Below are positions 1-11,099 of a stretch of DNA of 64,000 nt, one piece after another (position 1 is the first letter of the stretch; the number at the start of each line of letters is the position of its first letter). Under the pieces are notes generated by a model. The model was not told where the DNA came from. It saw only the letters and a list, made by a program, of their open reading frames with translations, and did no database searches. Both the position numbers and the translations under genes were made by a program. Source of the DNA: Datisca glomerata (Eukaryota; Streptophyta; Magnoliopsida; Cucurbitales; Datiscaceae); contig QANY01003971.1 in the NCBI GenBank assembly GCA_003255025.1, forward strand, positions 482,607-546,606. Reading direction: 5' to 3'.

Positions 1-274
1 CGAGTCTGAGGATTAACGCGAGGTGTCGCGCCATTGGAGGAGTGGCCTTCGTTCGTATATAAGGTAACTCAGTCTCAACTACAAACTCCACACTATAAAT
101 ATCAAAGTAATTGCCTCTGAGATATGCAACAAACTCTCAACCTACTCTTTACTTTACTTTCAACTACCTCCTTATTGACTTAAGTTTTGGAGGGGTAAAA
201 AAGAGACTACACTTTCCTAATGATCCCCTACTTTACTTTCCCTATCTTCCCTCATTGCAAGTTTTGAGAGTAAG
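1..274 (+). repeat. LTR-like direct repeat, copy 1 (cut by window edge)
   Basis: This stretch matches 2590-2860 in the same orientation with scattered substitutions and a 2-4 base indel. Both copies share landmarks such as GTCTCAACT, a CACACTATAAATATC TATA-like block and TTAAGTTTTGGAGGGGTAAA. That layout resembles the 3' part of an LTR from Tat/Athila-type gypsy elements, where a GGAGGGG motif near the end is common; the family call is inference. The left end lies outside the window. Confidence 0.55.
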
Positions 275-983
275 TACGACGCATCTTTATCAAGAAAAAT
301 GGTCAATTAGCTATTTAAGAATCAATAACATGTTATTAAATGTAATTATATGAATAATATAAAATAATTAAATGTTTCATTAATTATTAAATAATTAAAA
401 TAAGTAATTAAATAAATTTGAAAGGTTTTTTCAAAAGGAAAAAAATTACAAGAGTAATTTGCAGTTTTTTTAAGTTTCTCCTATCTCAAGCATCTTCAAA
501 AGATATTATAGATTTATCCCTGCTATTTAATTAGAATTTTAATTATCCTACATAAGACGAACTAAGTACTAATAGCCATAAATTAGTGACACTTGCTTTT
601 AATTTTTTGGATAATATCATTCATATTATTTTTTAGAGTTTCTAAATTACCCTTACAAAATTACAACTATATATATTACATCCCATAATATTCTACAATG
701 AATAAACTTATTTTCACTAAATAATTAAAATGAATAGTTACATCAAATCAGATTCAAAGGCTAATAAGGTTTTGTTCTCTCAGTTGACTATAACCTCTTA
801 GCTGAACCCCACGACAGTTAACGAAAGTCACACTAACGGCTCGCCTCAGTTGCACCCAACAACTCCATGTACTTTGAACTCGTTGACGCCTAGTCAAAGC
901 AAACCCAAAGTTATGAATAAAAACGTAAACCCACTACAAACAAAATTATTTCATGCTCTTTGACGACAAATCAAAGCAAACCA

Positions 984-1530
984 GGAAATGAGACAATTAT
1001 GTCTGGGGAACTCATTTTTTTTTTACGTTGATAGGAGGTAATCAATTGATCATCTGTTTTGTCGATGTTCTCATGTCAGCGCTATTATGCATAGAATTTT
1101 AGTCATGTTCAATGTCCATTGTCATTTCAGTGGCTGAGATCATTTGGTCAGATGGTTTATTCATCAAACGCAAGGGGAATGTTTTAACTATGATATGTTT
1201 AATTTTTTTTATTGTTTTCATTTATGTCATTTGGCTGAAAGGAACAACACGTGCTCTAAAGGAGGCACTGGAGATGTGACATTATTTTTCTATGTAATGT
1301 CAGGATGATTAAGGAGAAAGCATGGTCTTTTACTAAGGTTCATAGATCACATGTTAACATTCGTCTTCAGGGGGTTTTTGGTTTAGTGGACAAAATTTTT
1401 GGATAGATTTTAATTATTTGTCCTTGTTTTCTGTTAAGATGTTTCTATTAGTTGTTTTTCTCAATTCATTTCTTGGAGTATTCCGTCATATTTCTTTGGT
1501 TAAATATATATTATCTTTCAACAAAAAAAA
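984..1530 (+). mobile_element. 5'-truncated LINE (L1-type) 3' end with target-site duplication
   Basis: The block ends in an A-run (1523-1531) after a T-rich 3' UTR. It is flanked by a direct repeat AAATCAAAGCAAACCA at 968-983 and again at 1529-1544. A 16-bp duplication plus poly(A) tail and a ragged 5' end is the hallmark of target-primed reverse transcription. Only about 545 bp survive and no reverse-transcriptase motif is visible, so this is a dead-on-arrival 3' fragment. It sits inside the repeat-flanked region and is therefore younger than it. Confidence 0.75.
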
Positions 1531-2265
1531 ATCAAAGCAAACCAAAAGCTAAAAACAAAGACGAATCTAATGACTATCTTAAACTCACCTCGAGTTCTTT
1601 GATGCCTTACCAACGTGAACCCAAAGTCGAGGGCAAAGCGGAACCTCATGACAACTTAGCTTGAAATGGGCTCTCACCAACTAAAGTGAACTCAGAGTAT
1701 GAAATTCAGTGGACCCCACACCAACCAAACGGTACTTACTTGAAGTTTCATCTCAACAATATCAACTTAGGCCTAGAATATAGACGCCTAGCCAATGTAG
1801 AAATGACCGAATGATGAGCACTTCCTCGTTCACAACGAAGCCACATAGGAAGATGCTAAAGAGAACCAAGTGACAAGCATTGCCTTGTCCAAGGAGAAAC
1901 CGTGGAGGATGAGACTGATGAGCACCAAGTGACGAGCATTGCCACACGTCTTAGCAAAATCACCAACGACGAGGTTCCCACAAAATTGAGGACGAGTCCT
2001 GAACTTTAGTGCATGACCAAGGACGAGACTCGTCCCCACACAACTAAGGGCAAGCCATATCCTCGAATGTATGGACTGAAGACGAACTCATCCCCATGAA
2101 ATCAAGGACACGCTTAATCCCAATGTAGATGGCCAACTATAGGAGATTGCCTTCGGTAAAACTGAGGACATAATAGACGACCAACAAACTTTATATTTTG
2201 TTTAAGTCAAAGAAAGGGAAAAAACACTTGGATAGAAGGAAAATTTTTTAGGATGAAAAAGATCG

Positions 2266-2305
2266 CCCCCCCCCCCCCCCCNAAAAACCCCCCCCCCCCC
2301 CCCCC
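2266..2305. repeat. Poly-C tract with assembly N
   Basis: Two C runs (2266-2281 and 2288-2305) flank an N at 2282 and five A residues. Such long C homopolymers are rare in an AT-rich plant genome and next to an N suggest a sequencing or joining artefact; the true length is unknown. Confidence 0.8.
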
Positions 2306-2589
2306 TCAAATTTAGCTCCTAAACAGAGGCATGAATTAGCAGAGGACACTCTGATGACATTAATTGCACATAAACTAATTAGGAGCTAGTCAAAGAAAGG
2401 GTGGACGTACAATGCACGCCAACCGGGGAGTCAATCAACCTAAACGTGTCAGGGTGTCATCAGACACATTAAATTCATATGGTCCAATGAGGGTCGAGCA
2501 AGTACATTGTCGAGGATGAGAGAAGGTTGTCCTGATATCATACTCATCACCTATCACGTTGTACTCCTACCAAGCCAATAGGGAGAGCT

Positions 2590-2860
2590 CGAGTCTGAGG
2601 ATTAATGTGAGGTGACACGTCATTGGAGGAGTGGCCTCCGTTCGTACATAAGGTAACCCAGTCTCAACTGCAAACTCCACACTATAAATATCAAAGTAAT
2701 TGCCTGAGATATGCAACAAACTCTCAACCTACCCTCCACTTTACTCTCAACTACCTCTTTATTGACTTAAGTTTTGGAGGGGTAAAAAAGAGACCATATT
2801 TTCTTAATGATCTCCTACTTTACTTTCCCTATCTTCCCTCATTACAAGTTTTGAGGTAAG
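2590..2860 (+). repeat. LTR-like direct repeat, copy 2
   Basis: Second copy of the 1-274 repeat, diverged by point changes and a short deletion near 2703. It ends at TTTTGAGGTAAG, where homology with copy 1 stops. The DNA after 2860 is unrelated to that after 274. Confidence 0.55.
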
Positions 2861-5741
2861 AACTTACCGATGTTGAGATTTGATTATCAATAATTGTCAA
2901 GGCCAATAGTACTATGAAAAGTAACAAATTGTTTGTATGGATTTTCCGATAATGACACAATGGAAACAAAAATAAATGTTTTAATACATTTAACGGGATA
3001 TAGAAGAGTAATTCATGTCCAAAATACCTCGCAAAAGACAAATATAATTAAGATTAGGGGAAATCTTTCTAAGCAGCTAGCCAAAGGCTTCACTATCATA
3101 TTCGTGCCAACTTGACGACCAAAAAGTCTCATTTTCTTTTCTCTGCCATTAACAGCATATACTTATGGAATTGCAGCATCTATGTATAATAAAGCTTCAC
3201 TGGTTTTTCGTTTACAAAAGTAACTTGGAAAACGCATATTTTTTATCTTCTTTCTTCTCCACCATCTACTTTGTTTTTGGCAACACACCTCTACAATTTG
3301 ATAAATTAATATCCCATATGTCTCCCATATTTAGTCCGTTTCTCTTCTAACTCCAACTCAACCCACTTTACATATCCTCTTTTTTGTCGTAAACAATCTG
3401 ATTACATATAAAATAAAGATAAGATAACTGAAAGGGACAAGTGAACATTGAAACATAAATTTAACAATACTTGTCAACTCAAATATTTGATCATCTATCT
3501 ATATCTTTACCAAGTATTTTCTTCTGTTATCAAATTCTCATGCAGCCGAAAGTCAAATTAAAAGAAATGCTAAAAAATCTCATCAAACCCAAAAAGACAA
3601 AAATGAAAAGAAGAGGAAGCAGAGAAGGAATTAATAAGACTAGTTGTACGTACGCTTAGATCTGGTAGAGCCCTGTTTGGATTCCCTCACTTTTTTGCAG
3701 CACTGTGTTATGATTAAAAAACAACAAAAGTCCTGATATACTTTAATAGAAGTAGGATTCAATCAGTGAAACAGACGATTAATTCATTTAAATATTTCCT
3801 TAAAGTCAGAAGAGAAAGGGGATAAATATGTAGCTTTTTAACAGTACATGTAGTAGACAATAAAATAGACAGTCCTCATAAATAGACTGAATCAGACCTA
3901 ATACTGCCATAAGATCACGCAACCCAGCAGTATCAGACATAGTAAAATCCAATAAGAAAATAACTAACCTTTTTATTTTATTATTAGTAATGTCAGAATT
4001 TAAAAAGAAGATTACAAACAAAAAACAGAGAGGCTACTCTGTTTCAGACTCCTCTTTCCAGTTTTTTAATTATCGTTGCTTTGTTCTCTCGCTCCAATCC
4101 TCAGTATATAAACATTACATGGCCATCATTTGTATACTTTCCACTGAACTGTCAATTTCAGTGCTGTTTGGGCTTTGTAGTGTTTGGGTTATTTTGGGTT
4201 TTGGCAATTTTTTATTTGCCGACTTCCTTAATTTCATGTTTAGTCGGTTATTCTTCAAGCATTCAGGTATGTTTAAGTCTCGTTAACGTCTACTTTTTCT
4301 TACAGTTAACTCTCTCTCTCTCTCCCACACACACACACACACACACACTTCCTCTATTTCACACACTCTCTCTCATGCATTATTTTTATTGTACTCCACT
4401 TTCCAACTTCTCTTTAGTATTTACTATTGAAGAATGCAAGAACACATACTCTATGAGACGTACACTCCAAGTGCAAGCTATTTTAATCAGAAAGATGTGT
4501 TTTTTATGATTCTTCATAGATCTTAACTTCAAGTTGAGTAATTTATTTTTTCTTGGCAACACATTTTCTACTATACGTTGGCAGAGAGTGAACTTATTCG
4601 TAACGATTATATAATTTGTTAATATGTTTTACATTTCATCGGTTTACAATAAAGATTACATGGTCGATGGTTTAAAACTAGTTAAGCATGTCCATGCACA
4701 ATTGTGCATTATAACGCATATATATGATGTGTTGTTTTCTATTTTTATTATTAACTTCTCTCAATCATACTTATTTTTTTAAGTTTTTAAAATTTAACTC
4801 AAACTCACTAAGTTATGATATCACTGTAAGGGCTTAACTGACCAAAGCCGTCTGTTGCTGCCCTAATCTGGCAAACATAATACCGGACCCAACCCAAACC
4901 TGACTGTTGTTGTCATAATCTGGCAAACATAATATTAAACCGATGAGTTGATTTTCTACACACAAAGCAAAACTCAAAAGCAAGTAGAACCAATGGGGTG
5001 AGTCCTTCTCAAAAAGCCTCCAACGCCTAGTTCTGCCTTAGTCTTCTAATACAAAATTTCACGCAAAAGATTTAACTTATGGTATAGGAGCCTGTTTGTG
5101 AAGAACTCAACGGGCAACTTTAAGTTCTTTGTCTACTTTGTGTGCAGAAAGTCAACTTACGGCATGCGATGTTTACCAAATTTGGGCAAACAAAGTGGTT
5201 AGTATCTCGAGTCAGTAATATTGTCACTTATTATTTTGTCCACCATGTTTCTTTTCAGTTTTCAACTTATTTCCAAGTTTGTCATGATTATGACTATTCA
5301 TTGCAGCACAAAGTAGTGGTCGACAACGAGTAATGAAGAGCGGACAGACAGCTGAAGAAGTTTCTTTTTGATAAGTAAGGTTAGCTGATTACTCACAGGT
5401 CGATCTTCCAACTGTTGTTGATTTCATTTTTTTTACTTTCAAATGTTAATTATCTGGTGAGTTTGCTTCCACTGTTTGTCTTTTTTACTTAATGTATTAA
5501 TTCAACTTGTCTATCTTTTTCTTGGAGCAAAATATGATCTGATATAGGCTTCTTCTTTGAGATTTCAATTAAATTAGGTTGCTTTTACAGTATATAACGA
5601 TGTTCTGATTAAAAATTCCTTGATCGAGCTGCTTTTTTCTTTTCTATTAGTATTTTTCTAACAATGTTTCTATAATGATTGAATGGAATAGGGCCGGGTT
5701 TAGGGTTTTAGTTTTTTCAAGAGGAGATAAGACTTAAAACT
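2861..5741. other. Intergenic, no gene seen
   Basis: AT-rich DNA without a supported coding region. It holds a CT/CA microsatellite (4311-4348) and a short imperfect repeat near 4860-4930, in which CTAATCTGGCAAACATAATA recurs as TAATCTGGCAAACATAATA. Small open frames here lack recognisable domains. Confidence 0.6.
4311..4348. repeat. Compound CT/CA microsatellite
   Basis: A (CT)n run at 4311-4324 is followed by a (CA)n run at 4326-4348. It is a simple-sequence repeat, likely length-polymorphic. Confidence 0.9.
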
Positions 5742-5746
5742 TGTCA

Positions 5747-6194
5747 TATTGAACAAGACTGCCACACTCAAACACTGATGTGGCTGCCAATAGGGATACA
5801 AGCAAGCCACATCACTACTCCTGTGACACTGTGTCATCTCAACATTCTTCTTACACGTGACTTGTTCTTATTGGCTTTCTATTATTGAAGACTTTGGTTA
5901 CAACAACTTCCCATCTTGCTCTCTTTTTTTGACTATTAATTATAGCTAATCATAAGCTCACACAGTAAGTTAGACTTTAGCCAATCACATGATGCATACA
6001 AGATTGTCATGCATCATGTGATTAGCTCATTAATTTTCTATTATTTGTCTCTAATGTGACCGAAGCATATTCTTTTTTTTTCTTTCATTCTTTGTGCCTA
6101 AATATATAAGGTTGTATACCTCAATCTGTAATTATTGAAGTTATTAGAAATCAGAGAAATATTCAGCAATTTCATCTTTTTCTTTAATTCAAGT
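5747..6194 (+). repeat. 5' LTR of copia element 1
   Basis: Aligns along its whole length with 10640-11094. A TATA-like AAATATATAAGG near 6103 could serve as promoter in the R/U3 context. It contains a 19-bp inverted repeat with arms at 5979-5997 and 6009-6027 (core CACATGATGCAT), also present in the 3' LTR. Confidence 0.88.
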
Positions 6195-6212
6195 TGGTAT
6201 CAGAACTCTAGG
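6195..6212 (+). other. Primer-binding site, initiator-Met tRNA type
   Basis: TGGTATCAGAAC immediately after the LTR differs by one base from the usual plant copia primer site TGGTATCAGAGC, which pairs with the 3' end of tRNA-iMet. Confidence 0.8.
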
Positions 6213-6320
6213 ACCTCTCTTCATCTTTATTTTCTTCTTCAATTCCTGTAAAAGTAGCCTCTGCAAATCCCTCTTTACCTGCAAATCCCTCGTTCTCTAT
6301 CAACCCATCTACTTCTGAAA

Positions 6321-7424
6321 ATGAGCTCTAGGACACCAGTTGCTTAACGCCACAATGATCTTTCTCACTGCCACAAACACAATCCCAACCATCCCACCCG
6401 TGACAGAAAACTTCATCCCACCAACTAACCATTTTTAGCAAACCCCTTACCCTTTGTACCAAATACTCTACCTAACAACATGATCACTATATTCATTCGG
6501 CTAGACATGAATAATTATATATTTTAAAGGTCTCAGATCCTTTCTATTGTTAGAGCCTATGACTTAGAGGTATTCCTACTTGGAATAGCTCATATGCTTG
6601 AGGAGTTTATAAAAAATCCTCATCTTCCTTCTACAACTAATGCTCAACCTACTTTACTTGCTCTTAGAAATCAGACTCTATTTACCTTGAATTCTGAATT
6701 CACCAGTTGGAGGAGGACTGACCAACATTTAATGAGCTAGCTTCTCTCCTCTATCATAGAAGCCATGCTTGGTCACGCGGTCAACTGTTCAAGCTCCCAC
6801 GAAGTTTGGAGAGCACTGGAGAAATTATTCACCTCACAGTCCAAAGCAAGGACTCTGCAACTCAGACTACAGTTGCAAACTGTGAATAAGGGATCCCTTA
6901 ACCTCAATGACTATTTTCTAAAGATGAAAGGTATAATAGACGGCCTATCCTCAATAGGCTAGCTCATTACAGATGAGGACCTTCTCCTCTACATTCTAAG
7001 AGGTCTTGGAGCTAAATATGACCTAGTAGTGGTCCATCTTACTTCAAGAGGAGACTTAATGTCACTTTAGGAGGCTCAATTCATGCTACAAAGCCAAGAA
7101 ATGAGGATCGAACAACTATTTAGTGCAAGCCAAGTTAATCTAATGGCTCCCATAACCCATGTAGCAAACTTCACTAGAAAAAATGAAAGAGGACCTGCAC
7201 AAAACTACTTCGAGAGTTTCAGAGGAAATTCAAGTAACTATAGAGGCAATAGTAGAGGAAGAAGGAGGGGTGTAAACAGGCTAATGTGCCAGATTTACAG
7301 GAAACCTAGGCACTATGCCTTTTCTTGTTATAACAGGTTTGATCAACACATCCAACCCACTAATAACTCCCTTATGCCTTCTCCAATCCATTTTGGCATT
7401 AATACCAATAACATGAACACCTAA
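6321..7424 (+). pseudogene. copia 1 gag remnant
   Basis: A candidate start ATG lies at 6321. The UBN2/Retrotran_gag region is readable at 6765-6962 (SSSHEVWRALEKLFTSQSKA), and the C-terminal part at 7083-7424 carries a basic GNSRGRRRG stretch. A decayed CCHC knuckle follows: the pattern C-x2-C-x4-H-x4-C is reduced to CQIYRKPRHYAFSC. Stops at about 6524, 6735 and 6961 and frame changes separate the pieces. Gag would package element RNA into virus-like particles; this copy cannot make a full protein. Confidence 0.85.
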
Positions 7425-7760
7425 AGAACCCCTGCAACTTACTTATCATCCACTGGACCTATAGAAGAGCCTCACTGGTACATTGATAGTGCTGCCAGCA
7501 ACCCCATCACCCCTGATCTGTCCAACCAATCAATCAAGAATGATTATAAGGGTAAATCTAAACTTATGGTTGGTAATGGTGATTTGCTACCTATTTCGCA
7601 CACTAGAAAATAATTTTTACCTGCAAACAATAGTTTATCAGTCTCACTTTAGACCAAATACTCTGTGTACCCTTAACTACTAAGAAACTATTAAGTGTAT
7701 CTCAACTCACTACTGACAATCCTATTGTCATTGAATTTGACTCTAATTTTTACTTTATGA
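7425..7760 (+). pseudogene. copia 1 aspartic protease remnant
   Basis: The translation around 7470-7500 reads HWYIDSAASN, corresponding to the copia protease active-site region W-x-x-DSGA-(T/S)-N. The glycine is replaced by alanine, and frameshifts follow within 100 bases. Confidence 0.7.
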
Positions 7761-8832
7761 AGGACAAGACTATGAGGGGGCTTCTTCTGTAGGGTGTCAT
7801 GAAAGAGGGTCTCTATTGCTTTCCCAAGTCAGCTCACCTATCAACTATACCAACAAATTTTGTCCCTCCCAAGTTCAATACTAATGCACACTATTTTTTT
7901 AGCTTTACATGGTATAGATAATACATGTTTATGACATATGAGACTAGAATACCCTTCCCCTTCTGTTCTTAGTCAAGTAGCTAAGTTTGGACAACCTTTG
8001 TGCATTAATATAAGCACTTTTAACTTTTGTGATTCTTGTGTTGGGGAAAGACCATCAGTTCCATTTCTCTTCATCTCAATTAAGTACATCTAAACCATTT
8101 GAAATTGTGCATGCTGATGTTTGTGGTCCTGCCCCTGTCCAATCTATTTTTGCTTATAAGTATTAGCTAAGCTTTGTTGTTGATTACACCAAATATATCC
8201 CCTAAAATTAAAATTAGATGCCAAAACTGCCTTTACTCATTTTAATGCCTACATTGATGGATTTTTTGAAACTACATTGAAATGTCTTCAAATAGATTAG
8301 GGGGAGAGTTTTGAAGTCTCCTACATTGCTAAATCAACTTAGTATTGTTTTTAGACGCTCATGTCCTCATACTCACCAACAAAATGGTATAATTGAGAGG
8401 AAACATAGGGATATAGTAGAAAAAGCCTTAACACTCATTGCTCAAGCCAAATTACCCGTCAAATTCTGGTGGGAAGCTTCTGCCATTGCTTCTCACCTTA
8501 TCAACAAGCTTCTCAACCCAACTCTCCACAACCTGTCTCCATTTCACAAGCTTTACTTTAAACCAACAGATTACACATTACTCAAAGTGTTTAGATGTAC
8601 TTGCTTCCCTTTCATTAGACCCTCCAACAGACATAAACCAAGCTTTCACAGTGTCAATTGTGTGTCTATAGGATACAGTTCCACTCATAAAGGCTATTTG
8701 TGCCTTGAACCAATTTCAAGCAAGATATACATCTCCCCAAGTGTCCTGTTCAATGAGCACGTATTCCCTTATGAGCATTTTACCTCCAAACATTCAAAAC
8801 ATGAATCGCACAGTCCCCAACTAACCTTCTAG
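7760..8832 (+). pseudogene. copia 1 integrase remnant
   Basis: The GAG-pre-integrase and catalytic-core start are recognisable near 8095-8140 (KPFEIVHADVCGPA, with the first catalytic Asp). The longest intact stretch, 8311-8832, carries the core's final part, HTHQQNGIIERKHRDI, with the catalytic Glu in ERKHR, followed by the copia C-terminal KVFRC/GYSSTHKGY region. The middle is interrupted by stops. Integrase would insert element cDNA; this copy is broken. Confidence 0.85.
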
Positions 8833-9139
8833 TTTTACCTTCACCAATCATCCATTCACCTCACAGTAGGATACCATCTTTAACCCCTATAGTTGATACA
8901 ATTTCAAGATCTTGCACATCACAAGCTCAAGTTGCAGCCTCCCAAATTCAGGTTATATCCTTTTCTCTCCTTCTTATACTTAAACATTTTCCACTTATAT
9001 TGTCCCCTTTGCTAACACCAGTCTCAGTTCATCTTATACTCACAAGATCCAAGATTAGTTCATTAAAGCCCATTGTGTTTCTTTCACCCTTGTCCTCTAC
9101 CTTAGAGCCACAGTCAGTCTCAGAGGCTCTCACTTTTCC

Positions 9140-9980
9140 CACTTAGACACCTGCTATGAAATCTAAGTATGATGCACTAGTTAAAAATAAAACATGGAGT
9201 TTAGTTCCTCCCAAACTAGATATGCATGTTGTGACCAACAAGTGGGTCTTTCAAGTAAAACCAAATTTTGATGGATCAATTCAGAAACACAAATCTTGAT
9301 TAGTGCCAAAGGGCTTTTAGAAAATTCCATGAGTGGACTTTTTGATACATTCAACCCTATTGTAAAACCCTACACCATTAGAATCATCTTCTCGCTAGCT
9401 ATATCTTAAGGCTTAGACATTGAACAAATTGATATCAATAATACTTTTCTCCATGGGGACCTCAATGAGACATTATACATGACTCAACCATAGGTTTTTA
9501 AGCACCCCATTCACCCTACTTATGTCTGCAAACTTCAAAAAATCTTATATGGTCTAACACAATCTCCTAGAGCTTGGTTTGATAAGCTCAAGACAACCTT
9601 AGTCAATTGAGGGTTCAATCATTCATTTTTAGATGTCTCTCTATTCATTCTCTACTCTCAATGTCATCTCACTCTGGTCCTTATATATGTAGATGACATA
9701 CTCAATAGTGACAACCATCCTAATTCCATTGCTCATGTTATTAAGCTCCTATAGCAATAGTTTGCTCGAAAACTCTTGGATCTATCAACTACTTCTTGGG
9801 GTTTGAGGCATTCAAGACAACACATTGCTCTACCTTACTCAAGCAAAGTATGCACATGCCTTTTGGCAAAGGCTCACATGGACAAGGCTAAACTGAGCCC
9901 CACACCAATGTGCCCCTCTTACAAGTTAACCTCTCAAGGCACCCATTTTTCTAACCCACTCTTTACATAAGTGTCATTGG
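9140..9980 (+). pseudogene. copia 1 reverse transcriptase remnant
   Basis: The translation recovers the RVT_2 family start (KTWSLVPP and TNKWVFQVK near 9195-9260) and the catalytic LIYVDDIL motif at about 9680-9702, in different frames. Several stops (for example near 9297 and 9408) break it. Confidence 0.85.
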
Positions 9981-10645
9981 GGAATTACAATATTTAACTC
10001 TAAGTAGACCAGACATAGCCTTTGCAGTGAATAAGCTCAACCATTTTCTATCCTCTCCAACCTTGGGCCATTGGAAAGCTCTAAAAAGACTCCTTATATA
10101 CATCAAAGACATAACTCATTTTGGCCTCTCTTTTATACTGCAACCTTTTTTTATCTCTTCAAGGTTTTTCTGATGCAGATTAGACAAGATACTTAGATGA
10201 CAGAAAGTCCACCTAAAGCTATTGCCTATTCCTAGGACCAAACCTGATTGCTTGGAGTTCCAAAAAGTATAGTGTTGTGGCTAGGTCCAATGTTGAATAT
10301 GAATACATGCCCCTAACTTATGCTGCCACTGAAATCCTATGGGTTCAGTCACTTCACAAAGAGATTCAAGTTCCCCTTTCAAGTATTCCAATCCTTTGGT
10401 GTGATAACCAAAGTGCCAATGCACTGGCCTCCAATCCTATTTTTCATTCCAAAAAGAAGCACATAGAAATTGGCATACACTTCATTCGGGAAACGATTTT
10501 GTGCAAATGTCTTGAAGTGAGGTATATTCCATCTTCATCTCAGATAGCTAATGTGCTCAACAAGCTTTTTCCTCTTACTCAATTAACTAATCTTTGCTCC
10601 AAGCTCACTGTCATCTCCTTTCCATCTTGCTCAAGGGGTTATTGA
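9980..10645 (+). pseudogene. copia 1 RNase H remnant
   Basis: The frame at 10277-10645 reads from the ARS-x-EAEY equivalent (MARSNVEYEYMPLTYAATE) through WCDNQSANALASNP and KKKHIEIGIHFIRE, then the usual C-terminal tail before the LTR. These are diagnostic of copia RNase H. Upstream parts (10000-10270) need frame changes. Confidence 0.88.
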
Positions 10646-11094
10646 ACAAGATTGCCACATTAGTAAATCAAACACTGATGTGACAACCAACAGGAATACA
10701 AGCAAGCCACATCACTGCTCCAGTGGCACTGTGTCATCTCAACATTCTCCCTACACGTAACTGGTTCTTATTAGCTTTCTATCATTGAAGCCATTGGTTA
10801 TAACAACTTCCCACATTGCTCTCTTTGGTGGGCTATTAATTATAGCCAATCATTGGCTCACACAATAAGTTAGTGTTTAGCCAATCACATGATGCATACA
10901 ATATTCTCATGCATCATGTGAGTAGCTCATTAATTTTCTATTCTTTATCTCCAGTGCTACAAAATCATATTCTTTCTTTTTCTCTCATTCTTTATGGCTT
11001 AATATATAAAGTTGTACACCTCAATATGTAATTATTTAACTTAATAGAAATCAGAGAAAAATTTAGCAATTTCATCTTCTTCTCTAATTCAAGT
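10640..11094 (+). repeat. 3' LTR of copia element 1
   Basis: Homologous to 5747-6194. Directly preceded by the polypurine tract AAGGGG and followed by the target duplication TGTCA. Carries the same palindrome, with arms at 10879-10897 and 10909-10927, one arm showing a substitution. Confidence 0.88.
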
Positions 11095-11099
11095 TGTCA

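Larger units (their letters stand above)
1..2860 (+). mobile_element. Possible non-autonomous LTR retroelement (LARD/TRIM-like)
   Basis: Two direct copies of a 270-bp repeat bracket about 2.3 kb that has no gag or pol reading frame. The interior has AT-rich DNA (275-770), GC-richer non-coding DNA (780-960 and 1545-2590) and a nested LINE tail (984-1530). The interior near 1800-2150 repeats motifs such as GACGAG and AAGGACGAG, as long non-coding gypsy LTRs or internal regions often do. No primer-binding site was recognised after the first copy, so two solo LTRs or a tandem duplication are alternatives. Confidence 0.4.
5742..11099 (+). mobile_element. Complete but degenerate Ty1/copia retrotransposon
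   Basis: Two LTRs of about 450 bp (5747-6194 and 10640-11094) flank a copia-ordered internal region: gag, protease, integrase, reverse transcriptase, RNase H. A primer site (TGGTATCAGAAC) directly follows the 5' LTR, and a purine tract (AAGGGG) precedes the 3' LTR. The 5-bp target duplication TGTCA sits at 5742-5746 and 11095-11099. The LTRs start TATT and end AAGT rather than TG...CA, so the termini have mutated or the boundary is off by one or two bases. The LTRs differ visibly at many positions and every domain has stops or frameshifts, so the copy is old and inactive. The gag style suggests an Ale/Retrofit-type lineage, which is inference. Confidence 0.9.

Noticed and set aside
4081..4509. 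142-codon plus-strand frame
   Set aside because: It reads through a CT/CA microsatellite (SLSLSPTHTHTHTL) and has no recognisable protein features.
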